Program-made: the position numbers and the translations under genes
From: Oxalobacteraceae bacterium UBA6704
GTDB lineage: Bacteria; Pseudomonadota; Gammaproteobacteria; Burkholderiales; Burkholderiaceae_D
Length of the DNA: 64,000 nucleotides
Assembly: GCA_002454505.1 (NCBI GenBank)
Contig: DKJA01000148.1
Location: 1-64,000, forward strand
Direction of reading: 5' to 3'
Part shown: in pieces, positions 8,592 to 17,450 of the stretch
How positions within the stretch are numbered: position 1 is the first letter of the stretch
How the letters are laid out: every line of letters starts with the position of its first letter
The notes under the pieces: model-generated
The model's database searches: none
The model's input: only the letters and a program-made list of their open reading frames with translations
Told to the model about the DNA's origin: nothing

Positions 8592-10958
8592 ATGCCATCC
8601 CCGATCCTGCGGCCGGCCGACGGCGGCCAGCGCTACCAACTGCTGTCTCCCACGGCCATGCCGCGTGCCGCCGGCTTCCTGTGGAACCGCAAGATGATGA
8701 TCCAGATGACGTGCCGCGGCTACGCCGTGGCGCAGTTCATGCAGCCCGAGCCCGCGAAGTATGCGCACGCGCCGAACCTGGAAGCAAAGTCGTTCATGCA
8801 GCCGGAGCAGGGCTATTACGCCCACCACCCGGGCCGCTTCTTCTACATCAAGGACGAGGAGACGGGCGAGCTGTTCTCCGCGCCGTACGAACCGGTGCGC
8901 GCGGCGGCCGATTCGTTCGTGTTCTCGGCCGGGAAAAGTTCTCTGGCATGGACCATCGAGCACCTAGCACTGCGCATCGAACTGGAACTGGGCCTGCCGG
9001 TGGACGACGTGGCGGAGCTGTGGTCGCTGAAGGTGACCAACCTTGCGGCGCGCGCGCGCAGGCTGTCCGTCTACCCTTACTTCACGATCGGCTACATGAG
9101 CTGGATGAACCAGTCGGCCGAGTACCGCGCCGATTTGCAGGGCATCGTGGCATCGTCCGTGGCGCCTTACCAGAAGGTGGCCGATTACTTCAAGCAGAAG
9201 GACTTCAAGGACAAGACCTTCCTGCTGTGCGAGCGCGCGCCCGATGCGTGGGAAGCGGCGCAGGAAGCGTTCGAAGGCGAGGGCGGGCTGCATGCGCCGT
9301 CTGCCGTGCAGCAGGAACAGCTGGCCGGCGGCGACGCCCGTTACGAAACGCCGGTGGCCGCGGTGCAGTATCGCGTGACGCTGGCCGCCGGCGCGAGCGA
9401 ACACTATCGCTTCCTGTTCGGGCCCGCGTTCGACGATGCGGAAATCGCGGCGCTGCGCGACAAGTATTTGCATGAGCAGGGCTTCGCGGCCGCGCGCGCT
9501 GACTACGCCGATTACATCGCGGCGGGCGCCGGCTGCGTGACGATCGAGACGCCCGATGCGGAACTGGACAACTTCGTCAACCACTGGCTGCCGCGCCAGG
9601 TCTACTACCACGGCGGCTCGAACCGGCTGACGACGGACCCGCAGACGCGCAACTACCTGCAGGACAATATGGGCATGGCCTTCGTCCACCCGCCCACGGC
9701 GCGCGGCGCCTTCCTGCACGCGCTGTCGCAGCAGGAAAGCACGGGCGCGATGCCGGACGGGATCCTGCTGATCGCCGGCGCCGAACTGAAATACATCAAC
9801 CAGGTGCCGCATACGGACCACTGCGTGTGGCTGCCTGTGTGCCTGAAGGCTTACCTGGACGAGACTGCCGACTGGGCGCTGCTCGACGAACCGGTCGCCG
9901 ACCACGCGGGCACGGTGCTGACGGTGGCGCAGCGCATCGGCCGCGCGATGGACTGGCTGCTGCAGGAGCGCGATGCGCGCGGGCTGTCGTACATCGCGCA
10001 GGGCGACTGGTGCGATCCGATGAACATGGTGGGCTACAAGGGCCGGGGTGTGTCGGGCTGGCTGACGGTGGCCGCCGCGTACGCGCTGAACCTGTGGGCG
10101 GACATGTGTGCGCAGCACGGCGACGCGGCCGGCGCCGGATACTTCCGCGCGGGTGCGCAGGCGATGAACGCCGCGGCCAACGAACACCTGTGGGACGGCC
10201 GCTGGTTCGCCCGCGGCATCACGGACGACGACGTGGTCTTCGGCGTGGCCGATGACAGGGAAGGGCGCATCTGGCTCAATCCGCAGGCGTGGTCGATGCT
10301 GTCCGGCGCGGCCGATGAAGCGCAACGCGCGTCGATGATCGCCGAAGTGGAACAGCAGCTGCACACGCCGTATGGCGTGCAGATGTTCGCGCCGCCGTAC
10401 TCGAAGATGCGCGACGACGTGGGCCGTGTCACGCAGAAGCACCCCGGCTCGGCGGAAAACGGTGCCGTGTACAACCACGCCGCCGCGTTCTACATCTACA
10501 GCTTGTACACGGTGGCCGATAGCGAACGTGCGTATGACCTGATGCGCAAGATGATTCCGGGCCCGGACGAAGCGGACTACCTGCAGCGCGGCCAGCTGCC
10601 CGTGTTCATCCCCAACTACTACCGCGGCGCGTGGCGCGAATACCCGCGCAGGGCCGGCCGCTCGAGCCACCTGTTCAACACGGGCACGGTGTCGTGGATC
10701 TACCGCTGCGTGATCGAAGGTTTATGCGGCCTGGTCGGCGATGCCGACGGGCTGCGCGTCGTCCCGCAACTGCCGCAGGCATGGCCCGGCCTGCGCGCCA
10801 CCCGCCAGTTCCGCGGCGCGACATTCGACGTCACCATCCGCCGCGGCCCCGTCGCCGCAACCGAGGTGCGCTGCGACGGCACGCTGCTGCCTGAACCGCA
10901 CGTCACCGGCATCGTGGCCGGGCGCACCTACCTGCTCGAAGTGACCATCCCCGCCTGA
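8592..10958 (+). CDS. GH94 phosphorylase, probable cellobionic acid phosphorylase
   Basis: 788-aa cytoplasmic enzyme of glycoside hydrolase family 94, expected to convert cellobionate plus phosphate to glucose-1-phosphate and gluconate. The general-acid aspartate is D472 in QGDWCDP. R612 and K616 in [10 protein letters not shown] match, at the same 4-residue spacing, Arg609 and Lys613, which bind the gluconate carboxylate in the Saccharophagus degradans enzyme (recalled from the literature). Q194 may correspond to Gln190, contributed by the neighbouring protomer. The length equals that of characterised cellobionate phosphorylases. ATG at 8592 is preferred over GTG at 8586, which lies inside the GGAG ribosome site. 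Adjacent gluconokinase supports the assignment. Confidence 0.82.
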   Translation: MPSPILRPADGGQRYQLLSPTAMPRAAGFLWNRKMMIQMTCRGYAVAQFMQPEPAKYAHAPNLEAKSFMQPEQGYYAHHPGRFFYIKDEETGELFSAPYEPVRAAADSFVFSAGKSSLAWTIEHLALRIELELGLPVDDVAELWSLKVTNLAARARRLSVYPYFTIGYMSWMNQSAEYRADLQGIVASSVAPYQKVADYFKQKDFKDKTFLLCERAPDAWEAAQEAFEGEGGLHAPSAVQQEQLAGGDARYETPVAAVQYRVTLAAGASEHYRFLFGPAFDDAEIAALRDKYLHEQGFAAARADYADYIAAGAGCVTIETPDAELDNFVNHWLPRQVYYHGGSNRLTTDPQTRNYLQDNMGMAFVHPPTARGAFLHALSQQESTGAMPDGILLIAGAELKYINQVPHTDHCVWLPVCLKAYLDETADWALLDEPVADHAGTVLTVAQRIGRAMDWLLQERDARGLSYIAQGDWCDPMNMVGYKGRGVSGWLTVAAAYALNLWADMCAQHGDAAGAGYFRAGAQAMNAAANEHLWDGRWFARGITDDDVVFGVADDREGRIWLNPQAWSMLSGAADEAQRASMIAEVEQQLHTPYGVQMFAPPYSKMRDDVGRVTQKHPGSAENGAVYNHAAAFYIYSLYTVADSERAYDLMRKMIPGPDEADYLQRGQLPVFIPNYYRGAWREYPRRAGRSSHLFNTGTVSWIYRCVIEGLCGLVGDADGLRVVPQLPQAWPGLRATRQFRGATFDVTIRRGPVAATEVRCDGTLLPEPHVTGIVAGRTYLLEVTIPA

Positions 10959-10975
10959 GCTGCTACGGCCGAGGC

Positions 10976-11075
10976 CGTGTCCACCTTGGTGTCAGACACC
11001 GACGTAGACACGAACTCGAGCGTAACTGCTGTTGAGCCCGTGTCCATGTCGGTGTCTGACACCAGGGTGGACACG
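10976..11075. repeat. 28-bp inverted repeat with GGTGTC(A/T)GACACC cores
   Basis: Arms 10976-11003 and 11048-11075 are inverted with one mismatch. Each arm contains a 13-bp palindrome, GGTGTCAGACACC or GGTGTCTGACACC. It lies between the convergent phosphorylase and gluconokinase genes, 17 nt after the former stop. It resembles bacterial REP/BIME elements and could act as a bidirectional 3'-end hairpin, although no T-run is present. Confidence 0.85.
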
Positions 11076-11084
11076 AGCTGAGCC

Positions 11085-11597
11085 TTAGCGGCGGCCGGAG
11101 AGGATTTGCGCGACGAGCTCCGGCACCGGCTCGCGGATGTCGAGGGTGATGCCCGCTTCGTCCGGCTGCAGCGGCTCCAGCGCGGCGAGCTGGCTGTCCA
11201 GCAGCGACAGCGGCATGTAGTGGCCCACGCGGGACGACATGCGCGCGGCGATCACGTCGCGGTCGCCGGCCAGGTGGGCGAAGCGCAGCCCGGGCGCGCC
11301 TTCGCGCAGCAGGTCGCGGTAGCGGCGTTTCAGCGACGAGCACGACAGCACGATGCCCTCGCCCCGCGCCACGGCATCGCGGATCTCGCCCTGCAGCCGC
11401 GCCAGCCAGTGGACGCGGTCGCCGTCCGTCAGCGGCGTACCGGCCGCCATCTTGGCCACGTTTTCCGGCGAGTGGTAGCTGTCGCCTTCGACGAAGCGCA
11501 CGCCGAGCCGCTGCGCCAGCGCGGCGCCCACCGAGCTCTTGCCGCAACCGCTGACGCCCATCACCACCCAGCGCGCACCACCTTGTTCATCGATCAT
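11085..11597 (-). CDS. gntK: Gluconokinase (GntK type)
   Basis: 170-aa P-loop kinase phosphorylating D-gluconate to 6-phosphogluconate for the Entner-Doudoroff or pentose-phosphate route. Walker A GVSGCGKSS is at residues 14-22. VEGDSYHSPENVAKMAAGTPLTD is the substrate-binding motif of thermoresistant gluconokinases, followed by the SCSSLKRRYRD and SRVGHYMP motifs. The length is normal. It faces the phosphorylase gene and carries its own promoter with the shared LacI operator, so gluconate released by phosphorolysis is coordinately phosphorylated. Confidence 0.95.
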   Translation of the reverse strand: MIDEQGGARWVVMGVSGCGKSSVGAALAQRLGVRFVEGDSYHSPENVAKMAAGTPLTDGDRVHWLARLQGEIRDAVARGEGIVLSCSSLKRRYRDLLREGAPGLRFAHLAGDRDVIAARMSSRVGHYMPLSLLDSQLAALEPLQPDEAGITLDIREPVPELVAQILSGRR

Positions 11598-11608
11598 CGT
11601 TGTCTTGC

Positions 11609-11622
11609 TGATAGCGCTATCA
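11609..11622. promoter_or_regulatory. LacI-family operator, copy 2
   Basis: Perfect palindrome TGATAGCGCTATCA, identical to the one before the symporter. It lies 11 nt upstream of the gluconokinase ATG and 10 nt downstream of its -10 element, a roadblock/repression position. Confidence 0.85.
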
Positions 11623-11632
11623 TAATCATTCC

Positions 11633-11661
11633 AGTGTAAAGCAGGTGTGCTGGCAGTTCAA
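11633..11661 (-). promoter_or_regulatory. Sigma-70 promoter of gluconokinase
   Basis: On the minus strand TTGAAC (11656-11661), a 17-nt spacer, then TACACT (11633-11638). Same -10 and spacer as the symporter promoter. The predicted +1 lies just before the operator. Confidence 0.7.
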
Positions 11662-11678
11662 GATCGAAAGAAGAAAAA

Positions 11679-11810
11679 CGGTGACAGGCACCTGCTGCAG
11701 CAGCGACCTATAGCGTACCGACCATCGCGGACGGTCCGACACGCATTTGCGCCATACCACCGGAAAATATTTCCAGATAAATGGTCGGTTCGCCGCCCGG
11801 CCTGTCACCG
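11679..11810. repeat. GGTGACAGGC-type inverted repeat
   Basis: CGGTGACAGGC begins the element and GCCTGTCACCG ends it, separated by about 110 bp that include a CTGCTGCAGCAG palindrome. The same GGTGACAGGCAC core appears at 23144. It fills the space between the gluconokinase promoter and the end of the LacI gene. Confidence 0.6.
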
Positions 11811-11823
11811 GTTTTGTGGAGTG

Positions 11824-12852
11824 TCAGGCACTCTCCCGCGCCATCAGCGTGAAGCCCAGATCCAGCTGCGCCTGCTCAGGCCGTTCGCCGCGGATGGCGG
11901 CACGCAGCATCGTCGCGGCTTCGAAGCCGATGCGGTAGCGGGGCGTGCCGATCGTCGTCAGCGCCGGTTTCATCCACGCCGATGCGGCCAGGTCGTTGAA
12001 GCCGCAGATGGCCAGCTGTTCCGGCACGGCGATGCCGCGGCGCTGGCACTGGTAGATGGCGCCGTGCGCCAGGTCGTCGTTGCAGCAGAAGATCGCGTCG
12101 CAGTCGGGCACCTGCGCCAGCATGCGGCCCACCAGTTCCGCGCCCAGCGCGATGGTGGACGGATCGGGCACCATCAGCTCCAGCCGCGGGTCGCTCATGC
12201 CTGCTTCCGCCATCGCCTTGCGGTAGCCTTCGGCGCGGCGCAGCGTGCGCTCGTCCAGCTGCGCGCCGATGAAGCCGATGCGCTTGCGGCCCTTGCCGAT
12301 CAGGTAGCGCGTCATCGCCTGGCCCGCGTCGACCTGCGAGAAGCCCACGCACAGCAGGTCCGGATCGGGCGACAGGTCCATCATCGACACCACCGGCACG
12401 CGCGACGTCTCGAGCATCTGCTGCACGCGCGCGCTGTGCGTCAGGCCGGACAGCAGGATGCCGTCCGGGTTCGACTGCAGGTACACGTTCAGCAGCTTCT
12501 CTTCTTCCGCATCGGAGTAGCGCGTGTTCCCGATCAGCAGCTGGTAGTTGGCCTGGTCCAGCGCATCCTGGATCCCCTGCAGCACCGCGGTGAACACGGC
12601 GTTCGACAGCGACGGCACCAGCACCACGATCACGTTCGACTGGCTCGACGCCAGCGCCCGCGCGGCGCGGTTCGGCACGTAGCCCAGGTCCTGCACGGCC
12701 TGTTCCACGCGCTGGCGCAGCAGGGACGACACGAGGCCGGGCTGGTTGATCGCGCGCGACGCCGTCATCGGCGCCACGCCCGCCCGGGCCGCGACGTCGG
12801 TCAACGTGACGCGGCCGCTGGCGCGGCTTCGGCTGGGAGGGGTTCTGCTCAT
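11824..12852 (-). CDS. LacI/GalR-family transcriptional regulator of the sugar-acid locus
   Basis: 342-aa repressor. Residues about 16-65 form the LacI HTH and hinge (VTLTDVAARAGVAPMTASRAI, then GYVPNRAARAL). The rest is a periplasmic-binding-protein-like effector domain (SNVIVVLVPSLSNAVFTAVLQG, and DAIFCCNDDLAHGAI as the ligand/hinge region). It resembles GntR-type LacI regulators that respond to gluconate. Two identical operators lie before the symporter and gluconokinase; none was found before its own gene. Gluconate or cellobionate as effector is inferred. Confidence 0.92.
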   Translation of the reverse strand: MSRTPPSRSRASGRVTLTDVAARAGVAPMTASRAINQPGLVSSLLRQRVEQAVQDLGYVPNRAARALASSQSNVIVVLVPSLSNAVFTAVLQGIQDALDQANYQLLIGNTRYSDAEEEKLLNVYLQSNPDGILLSGLTHSARVQQMLETSRVPVVSMMDLSPDPDLLCVGFSQVDAGQAMTRYLIGKGRKRIGFIGAQLDERTLRRAEGYRKAMAEAGMSDPRLELMVPDPSTIALGAELVGRMLAQVPDCDAIFCCNDDLAHGAIYQCQRRGIAVPEQLAICGFNDLAASAWMKPALTTIGTPRYRIGFEAATMLRAAIRGERPEQAQLDLGFTLMARESA

Positions 12853-13016
12853 CGTCGGATACGGCCTGGTTGTAGTGAGTCGATTTCGCCATACATCGCC
12901 GGGACTGTCAATGACGGCTCAGCAGGCGCGGCATGAAGCGTGCTCGTTTGACTCTATCTTACAGCCCATGCGAAGATGGCCACCTCCTGCAACGCGACCG
13001 TAACCGGGGACACCCA

Positions 13017-13796
13017 GTGGACACCATACACATCGGCAGCTGGAACGAGTTCGTCAGGCTGACGTCGGAATGCGACGGCTGGGCCTTCCGCGGCCTGCCC
13101 GATGCGAACTGGCAGCTGATGAGTTCTCTGTCCCGCTACCTGCACAGCTTCGTGCCCGACCAGGACTCGTGGCGCCAGCGCGAGGAAAGGGCGCTGCGCA
13201 TCTTCCGCCGCAAAGCCCACATCTACCTCGACGATGCGAGTGTGCTGGAAGACGATATCCGCTGCCTCGCGCTGATGCAGCACCACGGCGCACCGACCCG
13301 CATGCTGGACTTCACCAAGTCCCCGTTCGTGGCGGCGTTCTTCGCGCTGAACAATACCAACTGCAGCGCGGCCGTGTTCGCGCTCGACACGCCGACCATG
13401 TGGCGGGCCGCACCGCGCAGCGATCCCACGCTGCGCCGCGAGGCGATCGACCCGCGCGAGCCGGGCAACTTCGAGCGCCACTTTGCCGCCAACAGCAAGG
13501 AGATCATCTGGGTGGGCGAGCCGGAGGCGATGGACCGCCGCCTCGTCGCGCAGTCCGGCACCTTTGTCGTGCCGGGCGTGCTCGACAAGCCGCTGGACGA
13601 GATCATCCGCCAGTACGAGAACGGCAACTCGCTGATCCGCAAGCTGGTGCTGCCGCCGGCGATCCGCGCCGAAGCAATGCTGTCGCTGTACCGGATGAAC
13701 ATCACGCACGCCACGCTGTTCCCCGACCTCGACGGCCTGGCCCGCTCGATCGGCTACGAGCTGGAGATCACGTGGCCGGGGCATCGCCACGCCTGA
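13017..13796 (+). CDS. FRG-domain protein
   Basis: 259 aa from a GTG start; the frame stays open upstream to an ATG at 12933 but similarity to FRG proteins begins at the IGSWNEFV segment. The diagnostic F-R-G triplet is residues 24-26 (GWAFRGLPD). Other family features are QHHGAPTRMLDFTKSPFVAAFFAL and the C-terminal NSLIRKLVLP region. FRG domains occur alone or in toxins and defence loci; their biochemical activity is not established. No partner gene is evident: it lies between the LacI gene (divergent) and a WYL regulator 48 nt downstream on the same strand. Confidence 0.8.
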   Translation: MDTIHIGSWNEFVRLTSECDGWAFRGLPDANWQLMSSLSRYLHSFVPDQDSWRQREERALRIFRRKAHIYLDDASVLEDDIRCLALMQHHGAPTRMLDFTKSPFVAAFFALNNTNCSAAVFALDTPTMWRAAPRSDPTLRREAIDPREPGNFERHFAANSKEIIWVGEPEAMDRRLVAQSGTFVVPGVLDKPLDEIIRQYENGNSLIRKLVLPPAIRAEAMLSLYRMNITHATLFPDLDGLARSIGYELEITWPGHRHA

Positions 13797-13844
13797 ACCG
13801 TCATGCTAAGCTGACAGCTTTCACCACGCAACGCAAGCCAACCG

Positions 13845-14537
13845 ATGAGCCGCACCGGCCGACTGTTCCAGCTGATGGATGCCCTGCGCGGCAACCGCCA
13901 TCCCGTCACGGCCGCCGTGCTGGCCGAGCGGCTGGGCGTGTCCGAACGGACGATCTACCGCGACATTGCTGCGCTGGCCGAACTGGGCGCGCCCGTCGAA
14001 GGTTCGGCCGGCGTCGGCTACCTGCTCAAGTCAGGTTTCTTTTTACCGCCGCTGATGTTCGGTGCGGACGAGCTGGAAGCGCTCGTGCTGGGCGCCCGCT
14101 GGGTGCGCCGGCAGGGCGATGCGGCGCTGGCGCAGGCGGCCACCACCGCGCTGGCCAAGATCGCCACGGCCACGCCGAAAGACTTGCGCGATGAAATGGC
14201 CGAAACGAGCCTGTGGGTGCCGATCGGCCCGATGCAGCCCGAGTTCGAAACCTTCGTGCAGCCGGCCCGCGAAGCGATCCGCCGCCAGCACAAGCTGCGC
14301 ATCCGCTACAGCGACGAGCACGGCCAGCCGTCCGAACGCACCGTGTGGCCGTTCGCGCTGGCCTATATCGATGGCCGCCGCCTGCTCGCGGCCTGGTGCG
14401 AACTGCGCGACGCGCAGCGCCACTTCCGCATCGACCGCATCCGCGCCGCCGATCCCATCGCGCAGCGCTATCCCACGCCCCGCCACGTGCTGATCCGTAA
14501 CTGGCGCGCCGAGCACGGCATCCACGAAGACTCCTGA
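13845..14537 (+). CDS. YafY-type HTH-WYL transcriptional regulator
   Basis: 230-aa regulator. Residues about 4-58 form a DeoR/HTH_11 winged helix (ERLGVSERTIYRDIAALAELGAPVEG). The C-terminal half is a WYL ligand-sensing domain (IRYSDEHGQPSERTVWPFALAYIDGRRLLAAWCELRDAQRHFRIDRI), where the eponymous motif reads AAWCE. Such proteins sense small molecules or nucleic acids. It follows the FRG gene closely and may be co-transcribed. Targets are unknown. Confidence 0.88.
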   Translation: MSRTGRLFQLMDALRGNRHPVTAAVLAERLGVSERTIYRDIAALAELGAPVEGSAGVGYLLKSGFFLPPLMFGADELEALVLGARWVRRQGDAALAQAATTALAKIATATPKDLRDEMAETSLWVPIGPMQPEFETFVQPAREAIRRQHKLRIRYSDEHGQPSERTVWPFALAYIDGRRLLAAWCELRDAQRHFRIDRIRAADPIAQRYPTPRHVLIRNWRAEHGIHEDS

Positions 14538-14665
14538 CAGGATCTGTCACGGCCGGCCGGCACAATGACGGGATTGAAGTTTATGTGAATTGGCGCACAG
14601 AGCATCGCCGGCCCAGGCCTTACTATGGAGCTGTCTCTTTCAGGACATCCCTAGTTTTGGACTTG

Positions 14666-14692
14666 GCCCGCTCTCGCAGCGGGCATTTTTTT
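14666..14692 (+). terminator. Intrinsic terminator downstream of WYL gene
   Basis: Stem GCCCGCT/AGCGGGC with a 5-nt loop, followed by A and seven Ts. It lies 129 nt after the WYL stop. The long non-coding stretch before it (14538-14665) could be a 3' UTR or an independent small RNA; I see no recognised RNA family there. Confidence 0.75.
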
Positions 14693-14729
14693 GCCTGTCG
14701 CCTGCGCGCCACCGATACGTGGAGCACGC

Positions 14730-14912
14730 ATGCAAGACCTGTATCAAAGCCTGCTGGGTGTGAGGCACCCGCTGCCGCCTGCCAACGAGGAACCTGGCCA
14801 GGCGACCGATCACGTGTGGGATGCCGCCGATGGCGAAGGCCCGGACCGCCTGTTCAACCGTTACCGGCGGCTGCGGCTGCAGGCGCTGGCGCCGGCGGAA
14901 AACGCAGCGTGA
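14730..14912 (+). CDS. Possible 60-aa protein, hypothetical
   Basis: ATG preceded by GGAG at 14720-14723. The product (MQDLYQSLLGVRHPLPPANE...) is acidic in the middle and basic near the C-terminus ([12 protein letters not shown]). No family was recognised. The last 59 bp run antisense to the 3' end of the sensor kinase, which has an unusual Ala/Pro-rich tail there, so one of the two reading frames may be fortuitous. Confidence 0.3.
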   Translation: MQDLYQSLLGVRHPLPPANEEPGQATDHVWDAADGEGPDRLFNRYRRLRLQALAPAENAA

Positions 14913-16293
14913 ACACGGTGGCCCCGGCCGAACTGTGCACCGTCGCCTCGCCGCCGTGCAGCTGCATCACGGCGCGCACGATGGCCAGGCCAAGGCCCGT
15001 GGACCCTTCCGCCGCACCGTCTGCCAAAGCGCCGCTGTCGCCCCGCGCCGGATCGGCCCGTACATAACGTTCGAACACGCGTTCCAGCAGTTGCGGCGCG
15101 ATCGGCTCGCCCGAATTGGTGACGGCGATCGTGCCGTGCTGCGCGTGCAGGGCAATCGTGCCGCCGCGCGGCGTGTGCCGCACCGCGTTCGACACGAGGT
15201 TGCCGACGGCGCGCCGCAGCAGCACCGCGTCGGCCCAGATGACGCCTGCCGCATCGAGCCGCAGCGTCACGCCGTTGTCCTCGGCCAGCACCTCGAAATA
15301 ATCGCGGATGCGCGCCAGCTCGGCCTGCGCATCGAGCGCCTCGCGGCGCATCGCCAGCTGGGCATTGTCGGCGCGCGCCAGGAACAGCGTATTCTCGATC
15401 ATCCGGCCCAGCCGCTCGTATTCCTCCGTGTTCGATGCCAGCAGCGCCTGGTATTCGTCTGCCGTGCGCGCCCGTGCCAGTGCGACCTGGGTTTCCATCA
15501 TCAGCGCGTTGACGGGCGTGCGCAGGTCGTGCGCCAGGTCCGCCGCGAAGCCGGACAGCCGCTGCACGCCTTCTTCCAGCCGGTCCAGCATGCCGTTGAA
15601 CGCATGGATCAGCGGCCGCAGCTCGGCCGGCACGGCCGCGCCGTCCAGCCGCGTGTTGAGGCGGTGCGCACTGATCGTGTCCGCCTCGCGTGCCACGTCG
15701 CGCAGCGGGCGCAGCGCCTGGCGCACGGTGACGAAGGCCAGGCCGGCCACCACCAGGGTGCCCAGCAGCAGGGCGCCCAGCAGGTCGACGGCGTAGCGCT
15801 TCAGCAGCGCCAGGCGGTCGGAGCGTTCGCGGGCGATGGTGATCACCAGCGGTGGCTGGTCGCGGCCCGCGCTGCCCTGCACCGCCACGGCACGCGCCGT
15901 GCCGGCCGCGCCAGGCCAGTCCTGCACGTCGGACCGTGCGGGCACGCGCGCCAGCGGCACGGCCGGCAGTGGCGTGGACGGGAAGGTGCGCGATGCCGTC
16001 TGCGCCACCGTGCGGCCGTCGGCCGTGGTCAGGCGCAGCAGCATGCCATCCTCGCCCAGCACATTGTCGAGCACCATCTGCAGCTCTTCCGGCATGGCCA
16101 GCGGCATCGGCCGGCTCTGCAGCACCTGCCGCATCAGCACCGCCTTGTTCAGCATGGCCTGGTCGTCGCGCGCGGCCATCTGCCGCTGCAGCGTCTGGTA
16201 CAGGTAGGCGCCGACGGCGACGAACACGCAGGCCGCGATGGCGGAGAACAGCAGCGCGAGGCGCAGCGTGACGGACAGCTTTTTCAACGTCAT
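14854..16293 (-). CDS. Heavy-metal sensor histidine kinase (CusS/IrlS type)
   Basis: 479-aa inner-membrane kinase. Membrane helices lie at about 11-33 and 169-190, flanking a periplasmic metal-sensing loop. A HAMP region ([18 protein letters not shown]) follows, then an H-box with H255 ([10 protein letters not shown]), an N-box [11 protein letters not shown] and a G-box [16 protein letters not shown]. The C-terminus is an Ala/Pro tail. The ATG overlaps the regulator stop by 4 bp. The adjacent CzcE-like gene and a CusR-like box point to copper or another heavy metal. Confidence 0.92.
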   Translation of the reverse strand: MTLKKLSVTLRLALLFSAIAACVFVAVGAYLYQTLQRQMAARDDQAMLNKAVLMRQVLQSRPMPLAMPEELQMVLDNVLGEDGMLLRLTTADGRTVAQTASRTFPSTPLPAVPLARVPARSDVQDWPGAAGTARAVAVQGSAGRDQPPLVITIARERSDRLALLKRYAVDLLGALLLGTLVVAGLAFVTVRQALRPLRDVAREADTISAHRLNTRLDGAAVPAELRPLIHAFNGMLDRLEEGVQRLSGFAADLAHDLRTPVNALMMETQVALARARTADEYQALLASNTEEYERLGRMIENTLFLARADNAQLAMRREALDAQAELARIRDYFEVLAEDNGVTLRLDAAGVIWADAVLLRRAVGNLVSNAVRHTPRGGTIALHAQHGTIAVTNSGEPIAPQLLERVFERYVRADPARGDSGALADGAAEGSTGLGLAIVRAVMQLHGGEATVHSSAGATVFTLRFPPAPAPAAAAAGNG

Positions 16294-16961
16294 CCCCGCG
16301 CTTCGACGAGATAGCCGATGCCGCGCACCGTGTGCACCAGCTTGGCGGGCCACGGATCGTCCACCTTGGCGCGCAGCCGGCGGATCGCCACGTCCACCAC
16401 ATTGGTGTCGGAATCGAAGTTCATGTCCCACACCTGCGAGGCGATCAGGGAGCGCGACAGCACTTCGCCCTGGCGCCGCGCCAGCAGGTGCAGCAGCGCG
16501 AATTCCTTCGGCGTCAGGTCGATGCGGCGGCCGGCGCGGGCCACCTTGTGGCGCAGCACGTCGATCTCCAGGTCGGCGATGCGGATCACTTCGGCCTCGC
16601 GCACGGGGCCGCGCCGCAGCAGCGTGCGGATGCGCGCCACCAGCTCGGTGAAGGCGAACGGCTTGACAAGGTAGTCGTCGGCGCCCAGTTCCAGCCCGCG
16701 CACGCGGTCGGCCACGTCGTCGCGCGCCGTCAGGAACAGCACCGGCGTGTCCTTCCGTTCGCGCAGTTTTGCCAGCACGGACCAGCCGTCCAGCCCGGGC
16801 AGCATCACGTCCAGCACGACGAGGTCGTAGTCTTCTTCCAGCGCCAGGTGCAGGCCGTCCGGCCCCGTCTGCGCCAGGTCGGCGGCAAAGCCGGATTCCT
16901 GCAGGCCCTTGTGCAGGTAGCCGCCCGTTTTCGGTTCGTCTTCGACGATCAGTATGCGCAT
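16290..16961 (-). CDS. Heavy-metal response regulator (CusR/IrlR type)
   Basis: 223-aa OmpR-family regulator with phospho-acceptor D51 ([11 protein letters not shown]), K in VKPFAF and a C-terminal winged helix ([27 protein letters not shown]). This last motif is characteristic of the CusR/CopR/IrlR heavy-metal group. It is divergent from the czcE-like operon and a palindrome matching the CusR box lies between them, so it probably activates both transcription units. Confidence 0.92.
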   Translation of the reverse strand: MRILIVEDEPKTGGYLHKGLQESGFAADLAQTGPDGLHLALEEDYDLVVLDVMLPGLDGWSVLAKLRERKDTPVLFLTARDDVADRVRGLELGADDYLVKPFAFTELVARIRTLLRRGPVREAEVIRIADLEIDVLRHKVARAGRRIDLTPKEFALLHLLARRQGEVLSRSLIASQVWDMNFDSDTNVVDVAIRRLRAKVDDPWPAKLVHTVRGIGYLVEARG

Positions 16962-17021
16962 CGTGTGCTCCAGCCTTCCTTGTGTACCCCCGCATTGTGC
17001 GCTTTCGCGGCGCTGTTGCGG

Positions 17022-17037
17022 ATGACAAAACTGTCAT
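17022..17037. promoter_or_regulatory. CusR/CopR-like box
   Basis: ATGACAAAACTGTCAT. The CusR consensus core is ATGACAA-NN-TTGTCAT; this site differs at one position. It lies 67 nt upstream of the czcE-like ATG and 61 nt upstream of the divergent regulator ATG. A further GTCAT half follows at 17044-17048. Confidence 0.7.
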
Positions 17038-17104
17038 GTGCCCGTCATGCACGCGTCACCCGGCGGCTTCGATACTGGAGGCCTCAAACCACCAGGAGAA
17101 CATC

Positions 17105-17449
17105 ATGAACACCACCATTATCGCCCGCATTGCCGCAGCCTGCGCCACCGCTTCCGTCCTTGTCCTGCAGGCTCCCGCGGCCAATGCCATGCCCGTCTCG
17201 ATGACCATGGGGATGCTGGCCGGCGCCGACGCGGCCAGCCGCACGATCGTCGTCAAGGAAGGTACCCGCAACGTCAACGTGGAAAACGGCGAGACCGTCC
17301 GTTTCGACGTGAACGGCAAATCGTTCGCCTACACCTTCAACACCTTTGGCAACGAGACGGCATTCGACCTGTCGGCCATCGCGCCTGCCGGCTTCGCCGT
17401 ACCGGCGGTGCATGTGTACGTGGCACCCAACCCGCTGTACCGGGGCTGA
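17105..17449 (+). CDS. czcE: CzcE-like periplasmic heavy-metal protein
   Basis: 114-aa secreted protein. The signal peptide (about 1-28, ...APAANA) is followed by a compact domain with RTIVVKEGTRNVNVENGETVRFDVNGKSFAYTF, resembling CzcE of Cupriavidus, a periplasmic copper-binding protein. It is the first gene of the operon divergent from the CusRS-like pair and has a good ribosome site (AGGAG at 17095-17099). The mature part has few histidines or cysteines, so metal affinity is not evident from residues. Confidence 0.8.
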   Translation: MNTTIIARIAAACATASVLVLQAPAANAMPVSMTMGMLAGADAASRTIVVKEGTRNVNVENGETVRFDVNGKSFAYTFNTFGNETAFDLSAIAPAGFAVPAVHVYVAPNPLYRG

Positions 17450-17450
17450 C

